NCBI GenBank assembly: GCA_020636075.1
Contig: JACJYO010000002.1
Location: forward strand, 558,001-622,000
Reading direction: 5' to 3'
DNA length: 64,000 nt
Source of the DNA: Lewinellaceae bacterium
Lineage (GTDB): Bacteria; Bacteroidota; Bacteroidia; Chitinophagales; Saprospiraceae
Translations under genes and position numbers: made by a program
Notes under the pieces: model-generated
Told to the model about the DNA's origin: nothing
Seen by the model: only the letters and a program-made list of their open reading frames with translations
The model's database searches: none
Shown: piece after piece, positions 53,287 to 62,850 of the stretch
How positions within the stretch are numbered: position 1 is the first letter of the stretch
Layout of the letters: each line of letters opens with the position of its first letter

Positions 53287-56265
53287 ATGAAAAAACTTTT
53301 AATCGCACTGCTTTTGCCTTTGCTCGCTGTTTCGCTGAGCTACGCTCAAAATGCTAAACCTGCTTATGGCAAAAAAACGCCTAACCAAATCAGGCTACTG
53401 GAGAAAAGGACTACCGGACAACAACAGGATGTATTGAAGGAAAAACTACAACTGACGGAAACAGACGCACTGAAATCGCTACGGATCAGCACGGATGAAC
53501 TTGGAATGACACATGAGAAATTTCAACAGTTTTACAAAGGGGTAAAAGTTGAGGGCGGCACCTACACCGTCCATTCCAAAAATGGAGTCATTTCCCTCCT
53601 GACCGGCGATTTCTTCACGGTCGATGAACTGAATACCGAACCTTCCCTTTCCGAAACTGCGGCATTTGACCAAGCATTGGCCCATGTGGGCGCCAAACAA
53701 TATGCCTGGGAACCTGCCGTCAAAGCCGGATTCCCGGAATATGAAAAACCCCGGGGCGAATTGGTTGTCGTTTCCGACTTGCAGCGGCGCAACCCGGCCC
53801 GGTTGGCCTACAAATTTGATATTTATGCTGCCGATCCAATTTACCGGGCCTATGTATTCATCGATGCACATGACGGTACGTTTATTCGTGAAAACCTTCG
53901 TATTCACGATTCAAATACGCCAGCAACCGGGACTGCCATTTACAACGGGCCTGTTTCATTTACAGCCGATTTCACAGGGAGTAACTACCGGCTGCGCCAA
54001 ACGTCAAGTGGCGGCGGCGTACAAACGTATAATCTGAACCACAGTACCAACTATAACAATGCCTCCGACTTCACCAGTTCTTCGTCCAATTTTACCAGCG
54101 ATGGCGTAGGCGTGCAGGCGCATTGGGGTGCGGAACAGGTGCATGCGTATTATTTGAATGAACACGGCCGCAATTCCTATAACGGTAACGGCGGTGTGCT
54201 CAGATCCTATGTGCACTATTCGAACAACTATGTCAATGCATTTTGGGACGGCTCCCGGATGACTTACGGCGATGGCGACGGTGTCAATTACGGTCCGCTG
54301 GTTTCACTGGACATTTGCGGGCACGAGATTTCTCATGGTGTAACAGAATACACCGCCAACCTGGTCTATTCCTACGAATCAGGCGCACTTAATGAATCCT
54401 TCTCCGATATTTTTGGCGAAGCCATTGAGCATTACGCAACGGGGTCCAACGACTGGCTGATGGGCGACCAGATCGGCGCAGGTGGCAGTGGAGGCGCCAT
54501 TCGCTCCATGAGTAACCCGAAAGCCTATGGCGACCCAGACACCTATCAGGGCAGCAATTGGTATACCGGCTCTGGGGATAATGGCGGAGTGCATACCAAC
54601 TCCGGGGTGCAAAACAAGTGGTTTTACATTCTTTCCGCTGGTGAATCCGGTTCAAATGACCAGGGAGAATTCTACGCGGTATCCGGGATCGGCATAACCA
54701 ATGCTGCACGGATTGCCTATCGCAATCTGTCTGTTTATCTGTCCTCTAATTCAAACTATGCTGCTGCGCGCGCCGGCGCCATTCAGGCGGCGCGTGACCT
54801 TTTTGGACCAGACTCTCCGGAGGAAATTGCAACCACGGATGCCTGGTATGCCGTAGGGGTAGGGAATGCCTATGGCCCACCGCCTCCTTGTGTAACCGAA
54901 CAGGTGGAACTGAATATTACGCTGGATAACTATCCGGGTGAAACTACCTGGAACCTGAAGAATGGAAGTGGCACTACCACCGCCTCCGGAGGTCCTTATT
55001 CGGGCGCAGGATCGAGTGTTTATCAGGCATTTAACCTGACACCCGGGGATTATACCTTTACTATTAATGATTCTTATGGCGACGGTATTTGCTGCAGTTG
55101 GGGTCAAGGTTCTTACAGCCTGACCAGTGGCAGTACCACCATTGCAAGCGGAGGCGCCTTTGGGTCGTTTGCATCAACTGATTTTTGCTTCGACGGTACC
55201 GGCGACACCGAACCGCCCACCTCACCCGGCAGCCTGAGTACCAATAATATCTCGCAGACTTCTGTGGGGCTTTCCTGGACGGCTTCTTCCGATAATGTCG
55301 GCGTTGCCGGGTACCGCGTGTATGTGGATGGGATAGAAGACGGGACTACTACCGGACTTTCCTACACGGCAAACGGTTTAACGGCCAATACCAGTTATCA
55401 ATTTGATGTCGCAGCCTATGATGCCGCAGGCAATGAGTCGAATCCGGCGTCAACCAGTGCAACCACATTGCCCGGCGGCGGCGGTGGCGGCAATACCATC
55501 CTGGCACATTATTTTGAATCTGGCTGGGATGGATGGGCCGATGGCGGCTCAGATTGTGCACGGTATTTTGGGAACAGATCCTGGGAAGGTAATTATTCCA
55601 TTCAGCTGCGCGACAACTCCGGTACGGCTTCTGCTATGACCTCGTCTGCATACAATGTAAGCAGCTACAATCAGCTTACGATTGAGTTTTATTTTTACGC
55701 GTACAGCATGGAAAATGGCGAAGACCTGTGGGTACGCTACTACGATGGCAGTTCCTGGCAAACAGTGGCCACTTATGCAGCCGGTACGAGTTTTACCAAT
55801 AATTCCTTTTGGGTAGCTACAGTCGTGCTCAGCAGTGCGAATCATACCTTTCCGAACAATGCGCAATTCCGCTTTCAATGCGATGCCAGCGCAAACAACG
55901 ACCTGGTTTACATAGATGCCGTTACGGTAACCGGCGCCAACACCTTTTTAGCCGGTCCAGACATGGCAGATATTCGACCACTTGCGGTGCCAGGCATGGA
56001 CCAGGCAATGGGATTGCTCGCCAATGAAGGGATCCAGGATGGCTTGTTGGTATTCCCGAATCCGGTTCGGAATACCTTGCAAATCCGTTCATCGGAGGCA
56101 GTAAGTTCCCTGCGTTTGTTTACGACAAGCGGCCTGCAGGTACGCGACATGCCCGGGTTTGAAGGGAGCTACGAACTTGACATGAACGACCTGACACCCG
56201 GGATGTACTTTCTTGCTATGGAAACACCTGCAGGAATTGTACATAAACGGGTAATTAAACAGTAA
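53287..56265 (+). CDS. M4-family (thermolysin-like) metalloprotease with T9SS type A sorting domain
   Basis: 992 aa. Signal peptide (1-20), a propeptide (about 45-205; FTP/PepSY-like), then the M4 catalytic domain. Zinc ligands are His346 and His350 in the GHEISH motif and Glu370 in NESFSD, 24 residues after the first His as in thermolysin; Glu347 is the general base and His436 (GVHTNSG) matches thermolysin His231. A C-terminal set follows: a Gly/Ser/Cys beta-module (about 545-640), a fibronectin-III domain (about 645-735), a jelly-roll-like domain (about 740-885) and a type A sorting domain (LVFPNPVRNTL, GMYFLAMETP). It is a secreted or surface-bound endopeptidase. It lies between the two sister adhesins. 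Confidence 0.95.
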   Translation: MKKLLIALLLPLLAVSLSYAQNAKPAYGKKTPNQIRLLEKRTTGQQQDVLKEKLQLTETDALKSLRISTDELGMTHEKFQQFYKGVKVEGGTYTVHSKNGVISLLTGDFFTVDELNTEPSLSETAAFDQALAHVGAKQYAWEPAVKAGFPEYEKPRGELVVVSDLQRRNPARLAYKFDIYAADPIYRAYVFIDAHDGTFIRENLRIHDSNTPATGTAIYNGPVSFTADFTGSNYRLRQTSSGGGVQTYNLNHSTNYNNASDFTSSSSNFTSDGVGVQAHWGAEQVHAYYLNEHGRNSYNGNGGVLRSYVHYSNNYVNAFWDGSRMTYGDGDGVNYGPLVSLDICGHEISHGVTEYTANLVYSYESGALNESFSDIFGEAIEHYATGSNDWLMGDQIGAGGSGGAIRSMSNPKAYGDPDTYQGSNWYTGSGDNGGVHTNSGVQNKWFYILSAGESGSNDQGEFYAVSGIGITNAARIAYRNLSVYLSSNSNYAAARAGAIQAARDLFGPDSPEEIATTDAWYAVGVGNAYGPPPPCVTEQVELNITLDNYPGETTWNLKNGSGTTTASGGPYSGAGSSVYQAFNLTPGDYTFTINDSYGDGICCSWGQGSYSLTSGSTTIASGGAFGSFASTDFCFDGTGDTEPPTSPGSLSTNNISQTSVGLSWTASSDNVGVAGYRVYVDGIEDGTTTGLSYTANGLTANTSYQFDVAAYDAAGNESNPASTSATTLPGGGGGGNTILAHYFESGWDGWADGGSDCARYFGNRSWEGNYSIQLRDNSGTASAMTSSAYNVSSYNQLTIEFYFYAYSMENGEDLWVRYYDGSSWQTVATYAAGTSFTNNSFWVATVVLSSANHTFPNNAQFRFQCDASANNDLVYIDAVTVTGANTFLAGPDMADIRPLAVPGMDQAMGLLANEGIQDGLLVFPNPVRNTLQIRSSEAVSSLRLFTTSGLQVRDMPGFEGSYELDMNDLTPGMYFLAMETPAGIVHKRVIKQ

Positions 56266-56292
56266 ATCGCTTTTGTTTTTTTGAAATTGTCA

Positions 56293-56323
56293 CGGGGCAT
56301 TCGGGAAAGATCCGGATGCCCTG
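56293..56323 (+). terminator. Terminator after the M4 protease
   Basis: CGGGGCATTCGGG pairs with CCGGATGCCCTG (one G-T step near the middle) around a short loop, followed by TTTT. Confidence 0.7.
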
Positions 56324-56656
56324 TTTTGATTCAAAAAAAGATTCTGGATGAATCTTGCCCCAAACGTTTATCCGGCTAAAATTTGAACAGGCTGTTAAAT
56401 AAATATTGCCGGAGGACTATTATTACAAAATCTTTCTACATTCGCAGACGGGTTTGAGCCACCCGCCCCATGCCAAAAGAAGAGCAATAATAATACCCTT
56501 TAATACCTCGATTTCCCGCCTTGATTCCCGTCGTAATTCTCTTTTAAAGGTTTAGGTTTCCTGGAGTCTCTGGACCGAGCCAGTCCAACGCTCCTAATCC
56601 AATCTCGTCATTCGGTTGACTGGCCAATCCTATTCCTTTACCCAAACTTGTAAATT
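56324..56656. other. Intergenic region before the 1164-aa adhesin
   Basis: About 330 bases without an open frame of note. It presumably holds the promoter of the next gene, but I see no exact TAnnTTTG box. A small 7-bp hairpin (AAGATTC/GAATCTT) lies near 56338. Confidence 0.4.
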
Positions 56657-59600
56657 ATGTTTCAAAGGGAAACCCTACTGCTGACGGTATTGCTCCTTCT
56701 TGCTTCCGCTACATTTTATGCCCAAAATCCGGCAATTTCTATTCAGGCATCTCTAATGCCATTACGAGAACCCGTGAATCTGCTACCTGGACCAACCAGT
56801 CTGCAAATCTGTGGTCTGAACCCGGGGAACACCTATCAAATCGTTGTTGCGCCTGCATTCCCCGGTATAACCGCAACCTTTGGCCTTGCATTGGTCGACC
56901 CCCAACAAGAATCGCAAGCCCGTTTGCAATCCAGCCCAGACCGGCCACAAGTACGGCGATTCAAAGCAACAGGTTCCTGTGTTGACCTTTACGTGGCCAC
57001 ACAAGCACCTACCAATGCTGCTGTACCCAGCTATATTTCAGTTGGCTGCCTGGATTGCAAAACCACTGCCATTCGGAAAGATCATTTGGTCCAGGAAATT
57101 GCTGAGGCGGCAGGCTTGCTGCTCACCCAAGGTGACGACGCTAAGGACCTAGTCACCAATGTGTTAATCGGCGGCGACTGCTTTGATGTATCCAAGATCA
57201 CAGCAAAGGGCCATCCGGATTCCCGAGGCACATTTGACAATGGGTACAGCAGCATTAATATTTCACAAGGCATCGTTCTGGCTACCGGGCCGGTGGATAC
57301 ACTATCCGGTCCTAATCTTTACCAAAATTCCAGCGGTGGCTTTGGAGTAAATACTGCGGATGACCCGCATTTATCCACACTTACCGGCGGTATCAACCAG
57401 TTTGATGTGTCGATCATTGAATTCGACTTTAAGCCTACGGCAAACATGGTGCAGTTCGACTTTGTATTTGGTTCTGAAGAGTATTGCGAATACGTTAATA
57501 CCATTTATAACGACGTATTTGGCTTTTTCATCAGCGGGCCCGGCATTTTCGGGACCAAGAACCTGGCTGTACTTCCCGGCACAAATACTCCTGTGGCAAT
57601 CAATGAGGTAAACCACTTAAAGAATAAGGCATACTACCGCAATAATAATACGTTTGGCACTTGCTTCAATCAGCCGGTTACCAACATGTCTGATATAGAG
57701 CTCGATGGCTTTACTACAGTGTTAACCGCCACGGCAAATGTTATTCCCTGCCAAACCTATCACATCAAACTCGCTATTGCCGACGTAGGCGATGCCAACT
57801 ATACCTCCGCTGTTTTTTTACGCGCGAACTCCTTTGATGCCGGTGGGAAAACACTGGTTGACGCAATTTACCCATCAACCGAACCCTTTACCAGAGAGGG
57901 ATGCAAGAATGGATATATCCGGTTTTACCGGGGCACCGGCGACATCAATTTGCCACTGACGGTAAATTACACGCTTGATCCGGCCAGTACTGCAAAACCG
58001 GGTATTGATTTTGACCCGCTTCCAGCATCGGTCGTTATTCCTGCGGGTCAAACGGATGTACTTATCCCAATCAATGTTATAAATGATCAAATTGCGGAAG
58101 GGCAAGAGTTTTTCACCCTTTTTGTAGACAACTCCTGTAGCTGCGAACAACAAGAAATTACGTTTGTCATCGAAGATCAAGTTCCTCTGGATCTGAATAT
58201 GGCAGATAAAACGGGTTGTGCAGGATCTGCTACGCTCACACCGACGCTCCTAAGCGGGGGGCTGCCTCCTTTGATCTACGTTTGGAGCGACGGAACATCA
58301 GGGACTAGTCTGACCTCAACTGCTGTGGGAAGCACTATTTACACGGTTACCGTGACGGATGTTTGTGGTTTGAGCGCTTCAATTTCTGCCTCGGCGACGG
58401 TAGACCAAACACCAACAGCTGTGCTTTCCGGATCTGCCAGTTTTTGCCCCGGAAGCAGCGCCCAATTACCCATAGCATTCACCGGGTTTGGCCCATGGAC
58501 CGTAACGTATACCGCTAATGGCACTCCCGGCACGCAGACATTTTCCAGCAACCCTTCTGTACTGGAAGTAACTCAAGGCGGAAACTATACCCTGACCACT
58601 GTAAACTCCCAGGCAGGTTGCCCGGGACTTGCCGGTGGCACAGCTACGGCAACTGAAATAGACATCAACCTCAATCTGACCGAAACGAATCCGCTGTGCT
58701 TTGGAGATCCCGGGAGTATCCAGACTTTAGTTAACCCCAGTTTCCAGCCGTATACGTATTCCTGGAGTAATGGGGCAAGTGTTGCCAACCAACCCAGCCT
58801 CCAGCCCGGGATTTATACCATTACCGTTACCTCTACACACGGTTGCACCGAAGTTGCCAGTGCGACACTGGTCGCACCGGAACAGCTGACAGCAGCTATA
58901 GGCAGTATTCCGACAATTAATTGTTATCAACCCCTTGTCAGTGGACAAGCCACCGCACAGGGGGGGACGGGAACTTACCAATTCCATTGGAGCAATGGCG
59001 CTATCCAGGGCCTTGCCGATTTTAACAGTGGCGGTATGTATACGGTTACGGTCACAGACGCCAACCAATGTACTGCAATCGCTGAAGCCGTTATTTTACA
59101 AAACATGACACCACCAACAGTTATCGCTAATGCCGATGACGAAATCACATGCAATACTCCGGAGGTACACCTGATGAGCACAGGTTCTTCAACCGGGTCA
59201 GATTTTATTTATTCCTGGAGCACCCAAAACGGGCATTTTATCACCAGTATGGAGGTACCAACCGCCATGGTGGACGCACCCGGAATGTACACGCTTCAGA
59301 TTACCAACACCTCCAATGGCTGTACAGCAACAGCACAAGCGACTGTTTTGGAAAACACCAATTATCCAACAGGTTTTGATCTGCTGGTCACACAGCCAGG
59401 CTGTGAAAATGCCCCTGGAAATATTCGGATTTATGACGTGGTAGGCGGAGAAAGTCCCTTTGTGTTTTCGCTCGACGGCGGCAACACCTTCCTGACACAA
59501 AGTGCATTTTATGACCTGACGCCCGGACAATATTCGCTGGTAGTTCAGGATATTAACGGCTGCGAGTTTGAACAAAATCTTGAACTGCTCGCACCCCTGG

Positions 59601-60151
59601 AACCTGAAATCATAGTCGAACCTGAAATCAGTTTAAATTTCGGAGAAAGCACTACACTCATTGCTTCGCTCAATCTTCCGCTTAGCCAGTTGGATTCCTT
59701 ATTCTGGTCGCCGAGTGGCGGGTTTATCCCTACAGCGCAGCCATCTGTAATTGAAATTCGGCCTTTCAAACCCACATTATATACCGTTACGGCAATTTCA
59801 AAAGATGGATGTAAAGATGAAGCCACCATTTTGGTCCGGGTTGGCAAACCGGATATCTACGCACCCAATGCCATCCGGCCCAATGCCCCGGACGGGTTGA
59901 ACCATATGTTCATGTTATATGCCCGGGATAATGTGATCAACCAGGTCAACCAGATGCAAATATTCGACCGCTGGGGAAATATGGTATTCGGACGTGATCA
60001 TTTTCAGCCCAATGACGACAGGGCCGGCGGATGGGATGGCCGATATAAGGGTAAAGTCCTGGCACCCGGCGTATTTACCTGGTGGGCAGATATTGAACTG
60101 ACCAGTGGTGAACAGATTCAGCTGAAAGGAGATATTACGATTGTAGACTGA
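56657..60151 (+). CDS. Choice-of-anchor L adhesin, short sister of the 2846-aa protein
   Basis: 1164 aa. Signal peptide ends at ATFYAQ. The head (about 25-150), the choice-of-anchor L domain (LIGGDCFDV, FDFKPTANMVQFDFVFGSEEYCEY, YNDVFGFFISGPGI) and the Calx-beta-like module (AKPGIDFDPLPASVVIPAG, AEGQEFFTLFVDN) follow the large protein in the same order, with two SprB-like modules after them. Only one Ig/PKD-like repeat is present (TVIANADDEITCN to NGCTATAQ). The tail (NIRIYDVVGGESPFVFSLDGG, YAPNAIRPN, FDRWGNMVF, GWDGRYKG) is again the type B sorting domain. The two genes clearly share an ancestor. It should be exported by the type IX system to the cell surface. Confidence 0.92.
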   Translation: MFQRETLLLTVLLLLASATFYAQNPAISIQASLMPLREPVNLLPGPTSLQICGLNPGNTYQIVVAPAFPGITATFGLALVDPQQESQARLQSSPDRPQVRRFKATGSCVDLYVATQAPTNAAVPSYISVGCLDCKTTAIRKDHLVQEIAEAAGLLLTQGDDAKDLVTNVLIGGDCFDVSKITAKGHPDSRGTFDNGYSSINISQGIVLATGPVDTLSGPNLYQNSSGGFGVNTADDPHLSTLTGGINQFDVSIIEFDFKPTANMVQFDFVFGSEEYCEYVNTIYNDVFGFFISGPGIFGTKNLAVLPGTNTPVAINEVNHLKNKAYYRNNNTFGTCFNQPVTNMSDIELDGFTTVLTATANVIPCQTYHIKLAIADVGDANYTSAVFLRANSFDAGGKTLVDAIYPSTEPFTREGCKNGYIRFYRGTGDINLPLTVNYTLDPASTAKPGIDFDPLPASVVIPAGQTDVLIPINVINDQIAEGQEFFTLFVDNSCSCEQQEITFVIEDQVPLDLNMADKTGCAGSATLTPTLLSGGLPPLIYVWSDGTSGTSLTSTAVGSTIYTVTVTDVCGLSASISASATVDQTPTAVLSGSASFCPGSSAQLPIAFTGFGPWTVTYTANGTPGTQTFSSNPSVLEVTQGGNYTLTTVNSQAGCPGLAGGTATATEIDINLNLTETNPLCFGDPGSIQTLVNPSFQPYTYSWSNGASVANQPSLQPGIYTITVTSTHGCTEVASATLVAPEQLTAAIGSIPTINCYQPLVSGQATAQGGTGTYQFHWSNGAIQGLADFNSGGMYTVTVTDANQCTAIAEAVILQNMTPPTVIANADDEITCNTPEVHLMSTGSSTGSDFIYSWSTQNGHFITSMEVPTAMVDAPGMYTLQITNTSNGCTATAQATVLENTNYPTGFDLLVTQPGCENAPGNIRIYDVVGGESPFVFSLDGGNTFLTQSAFYDLTPGQYSLVVQDINGCEFEQNLELLAPLEPEIIVEPEISLNFGESTTLIASLNLPLSQLDSLFWSPSGGFIPTAQPSVIEIRPFKPTLYTVTAISKDGCKDEATILVRVGKPDIYAPNAIRPNAPDGLNHMFMLYARDNVINQVNQMQIFDRWGNMVFGRDHFQPNDDRAGGWDGRYKGKVLAPGVFTWWADIELTSGEQIQLKGDITIVD

Positions 60152-60172
60152 AAAAGATTTGCGCTACCTTTG
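60141..60172 (+). promoter_or_regulatory. Bacteroidota-type promoter for the TerB-like gene
   Basis: TTG (60141-60143), a 21-nt spacer, then TACCTTTG (60165-60172), 35 nt before the ATG at 60208. The -33 element lies inside the end of the adhesin gene. Confidence 0.5.
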
Positions 60173-60207
60173 GCCCAAAATCACAGAATACAACTCTTTA
60201 TTTTACC

Positions 60208-60720
60208 ATGTGGACGATGCTTGAAGGTTTTCAACACTTAAGTTCTGAAGAAATTGACACGCTGGTCGCAGCACCCGTGAATATCACTGCACTTATCGGT
60301 GGCGCCGATGGCGAAATTGATCGCGAAGAGCGCAACTGGTCCGAGCACCTGATGCGGGCACGCACCTATTCCCAACCGCACCTGATTCAGGAATATTATC
60401 GGGTAGCATCTGAAGACTTCCTTGCCAAACTGGACAAGGCTATGGCAGCACTACCCAAGGAGGTAGAGCCACGCAGTGCTATTCTGACCCAACGGATTGA
60501 ATCGCTTAACCCGATTTTAGCCAAACTGGATACTGAATTGGCCGCTACACTGTACAAAAGTTTTTTGGTACTGGCCAAAGAAACAGCCAAGGCATCCGGT
60601 GGATTCCTCCGGATCGGCGCTGTAAGTGCTGTCGAGTATCAATGGTTAGACCTACCGATGCTTGAACCCATCCATCATGAGAGCGGGGACGATATTGAAC
60701 GTATCGAGAAAGAAGACTAG
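60208..60720 (+). CDS. TerB-like helical protein of unknown function
   Basis: 170 aa, cytoplasmic, almost wholly helical. The segment PVNITALIGGADGEIDREERNWSEHLMRARTY has the Ala-D-G-x-I/E-x-x-E-x acid loop that TerB-like and related proteins use, probably for metal binding. LAKETAKASGGFLRIGAVSAVEYQWLDLPML near the end is similar to the second such helix pair. The remainder shows no domain I know. A good promoter and its own terminator suggest it is a single-gene transcript. The family role is not established here. Confidence 0.65.
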   Translation: MWTMLEGFQHLSSEEIDTLVAAPVNITALIGGADGEIDREERNWSEHLMRARTYSQPHLIQEYYRVASEDFLAKLDKAMAALPKEVEPRSAILTQRIESLNPILAKLDTELAATLYKSFLVLAKETAKASGGFLRIGAVSAVEYQWLDLPMLEPIHHESGDDIERIEKED

Positions 60721-60741
60721 TTTATTCAACCTACTTTAAAC

Positions 60742-60780
60742 AAGGGCCATTCCGAATGTTAATCATTTCGGGATGGCCTT
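60742..60780. terminator. Terminator between the TerB-like gene and folP
   Basis: AAGGGCCATTCCGAATG and CATTTCGGGATGGCCTT pair with a few mismatches around the loop TTAAT. It lies between convergent genes and can end both. Confidence 0.7.
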
Positions 60781-60786
60781 TGTCTT

Positions 60787-61632
60787 TTATAGCTGTTGCC
60801 ACAGCTGAATTACCTCCACCGCTTCCCGCACATCATGTACCCTTAAAATATTGGCTCCGCGCTGTAATGCAACCATATGCAAGGCAGTTGTACCGTTCAG
60901 CGCCCTGTCGGGATTTACATGTAATACTTTGCAAATCATAGACTTGCGAGACAAACCTGCCAATACCGGCAAATCCAGCGTACTGGAAAAAACTTCCAGA
61001 TTTTGAAGCAGCTGATAATTGTGCCGCACTGATTTTCCGAATCCAAAGCCGGGATCCAAGACGATATCTTTAATGCCAAGTGCCCGCAGTTTATCGGTTT
61101 CTTCAATAAAAAAATCAAGTACCTCCTGCACGACATCATCATATTCCGGGGCAGTCTGCATTGTTTCCGGTGTGCCCTGCATGTGCATCAGTACATACGG
61201 ACAATCTGCTTGCGCTACAGCCGGATACAAGGCCAAGTCCAGTTTGCCCGCAGAAATATCATTAACCAATACGGCTCCGGCTCCGAGGGCGGCAACCGCC
61301 ACTTCAGCCCGCCAGGTATCAATAGAAATAAAGGCTTCGGGAAACCGTCTGGCAATCGCTTCAACTACCGGCAATATGCGCTGGAGTTCCTTGCTTTCAG
61401 GTACCGCATCAGCACCCGGTCGGGAAGAAGCGCCACCAATATCCAGTAGAACAGCACCAGCAGTCAACATACTTTCAGCCTGACGCAATACGGCATCCAG
61501 TTCATTCAGGCGTCCGCCATCATAAAAGGAATCCGGTGTAATGTTCAGGATGCCCATTACCACGGGTGTGGAAAGGTCGAGTAACCGCCCGCTACAGTTT
61601 AGGGAGAAATGGTGTGGAGATTTTCTATTCAA
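60787..61632 (-). CDS. folP: Dihydropteroate synthase
   Basis: 281 aa, usual DHPS length. PVVMGILNITPDSFYDGG (pterin-site Asn and Asp), LLDIGGASSRPGA, FISIDTWRAEVA, LVNDISAG, LDPGFGFGKS, AGLSRKSM and LRVHDVREAVEV give all the conserved motifs. The usual STRPG loop is SSRPG here. The enzyme condenses p-aminobenzoate with the pterin pyrophosphate made by FolK and is the target of sulfonamides. It converges on the TerB-like gene and is preceded by the GH53 gene 30 nt away on the same strand. Confidence 0.96.
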   Translation of the reverse strand: MNRKSPHHFSLNCSGRLLDLSTPVVMGILNITPDSFYDGGRLNELDAVLRQAESMLTAGAVLLDIGGASSRPGADAVPESKELQRILPVVEAIARRFPEAFISIDTWRAEVAVAALGAGAVLVNDISAGKLDLALYPAVAQADCPYVLMHMQGTPETMQTAPEYDDVVQEVLDFFIEETDKLRALGIKDIVLDPGFGFGKSVRHNYQLLQNLEVFSSTLDLPVLAGLSRKSMICKVLHVNPDRALNGTTALHMVALQRGANILRVHDVREAVEVIQLWQQL

Positions 61633-61662
61633 ACGTTGTCAATGTTACGAGCATCCTCAAAA

Positions 61663-62820
61663 TTAAAACTTGGTTTCAAACCAGCCCATACCGCCATTTA
61701 CCAGCACATTGGTATCAAAGTCAAAAAAAGCAGCATGTTCCTGATGTGATCCTTGACCCCAGGGGGTCCAACAGGGTGAAGATACCCAGGCAGGTTCCCA
61801 GTAAACCACGCCTGCCCCACCCTGGCGTTTGACTTCCCTACTCAAATCAACCAGCCATTTGCGTTGATTTTCCGGACTTGCCGGGGCGTAATCCGGATGA
61901 ACTTCATTGATAATGTTGTTCGCATTATCGTTGCCATCAGTGGTCCAGATGCAGGCCGTTTCAACGATCATCACAGATTTACCCGGATAACTATTCTGAA
62001 GCTCTGCAACTATAGCACCTGTCTGCGCAATTGTAACCGGTTTATGCCAGGCCCAGTAGTACGACAATCCAATGAGGTCAAAATCCCGGACGCCATTCGC
62101 CCAAAAGCCCGGCATCAGCAAGCGTGCCTCAACCGGGTTCGCCAGATGGATCATAACCTGGATCTTTTTACCCGAATCTTTTTCAACCGCGCGCACGGCA
62201 GCAATACCTGAATTAAACAATGCCGCATTCCGGGTCCAATTAATGGGCACACCAGCTGCATTATCCTGAGGTGAAAGCAGGATCATCCGGTTGGTTTCAT
62301 TGCCGATCTGTACCATTTCGGGCAATAGTCCATCGGCATTTAACAAGCTAAGTGTTTGATAGACATAATTATATAATGAATCCCTTAAAACCGGCAAATT
62401 GCCCACTACCGGCAACCAGGCCGCAGGCACAAGTTGCCGCCCCGGATCCGCCCAAAAATCGGACAAATGAAAATCCAGCAACACCGGCATCCCGGCCGAT
62501 TTTGCGCGCTGGATGCTTTTACGGACATCGGCAAAATCGCCATAGCGCTTTCCCAGGTTCAGAGTATCATACCAGGAAGGGCTATGCCAAAGGCGCAAAC
62601 GAACCAGTTGGCAGCCATTGTCGGAAAACAATTGAAAGGGATCTTTAGCCTGGCCATTCTCCTTATAAACGACCCCACAATCCTGCATCTCATTCACATA
62701 CGACAAATCTGCCCCCAGGTAAAAAGCACCGGAGGGTACCGGATCTTCAGTTGAATCGCTATTGCATTGCAATGAAAACGCAGCCAGCAAGATGGAAAGG
62801 AGAAGGTACATCGGCTTCAT
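61663..62820 (-). CDS. Arabinogalactan endo-beta-1,4-galactanase, GH53, lipoprotein
   Basis: 385 aa. A lipobox (SLQC, Cys19) shows lipid anchoring, probably to the outer membrane. FYLGADLSYVNEMQDCG, QLVRLRLWHSP, GMPVLLDFHLSDFWADPG, EMVQIGNETNRM and VMIVETACIW are GH53 signatures. By clan GH-A rules Glu175 in GNET is the acid/base and Glu287 in VETA the nucleophile. The enzyme cleaves beta-1,4-galactan side chains of pectin. No SusC/SusD pair or other glycan genes lie within this window, so its locus is either elsewhere or this gene works alone. Co-transcription with folP is possible because only 30 nt separate them. Confidence 0.93.
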   Translation of the reverse strand: MKPMYLLLSILLAAFSLQCNSDSTEDPVPSGAFYLGADLSYVNEMQDCGVVYKENGQAKDPFQLFSDNGCQLVRLRLWHSPSWYDTLNLGKRYGDFADVRKSIQRAKSAGMPVLLDFHLSDFWADPGRQLVPAAWLPVVGNLPVLRDSLYNYVYQTLSLLNADGLLPEMVQIGNETNRMILLSPQDNAAGVPINWTRNAALFNSGIAAVRAVEKDSGKKIQVMIHLANPVEARLLMPGFWANGVRDFDLIGLSYYWAWHKPVTIAQTGAIVAELQNSYPGKSVMIVETACIWTTDGNDNANNIINEVHPDYAPASPENQRKWLVDLSREVKRQGGAGVVYWEPAWVSSPCWTPWGQGSHQEHAAFFDFDTNVLVNGGMGWFETKF

Positions 62821-62850
62821 GATCTGAAAAATTTTAAAGTAATTCCCACA

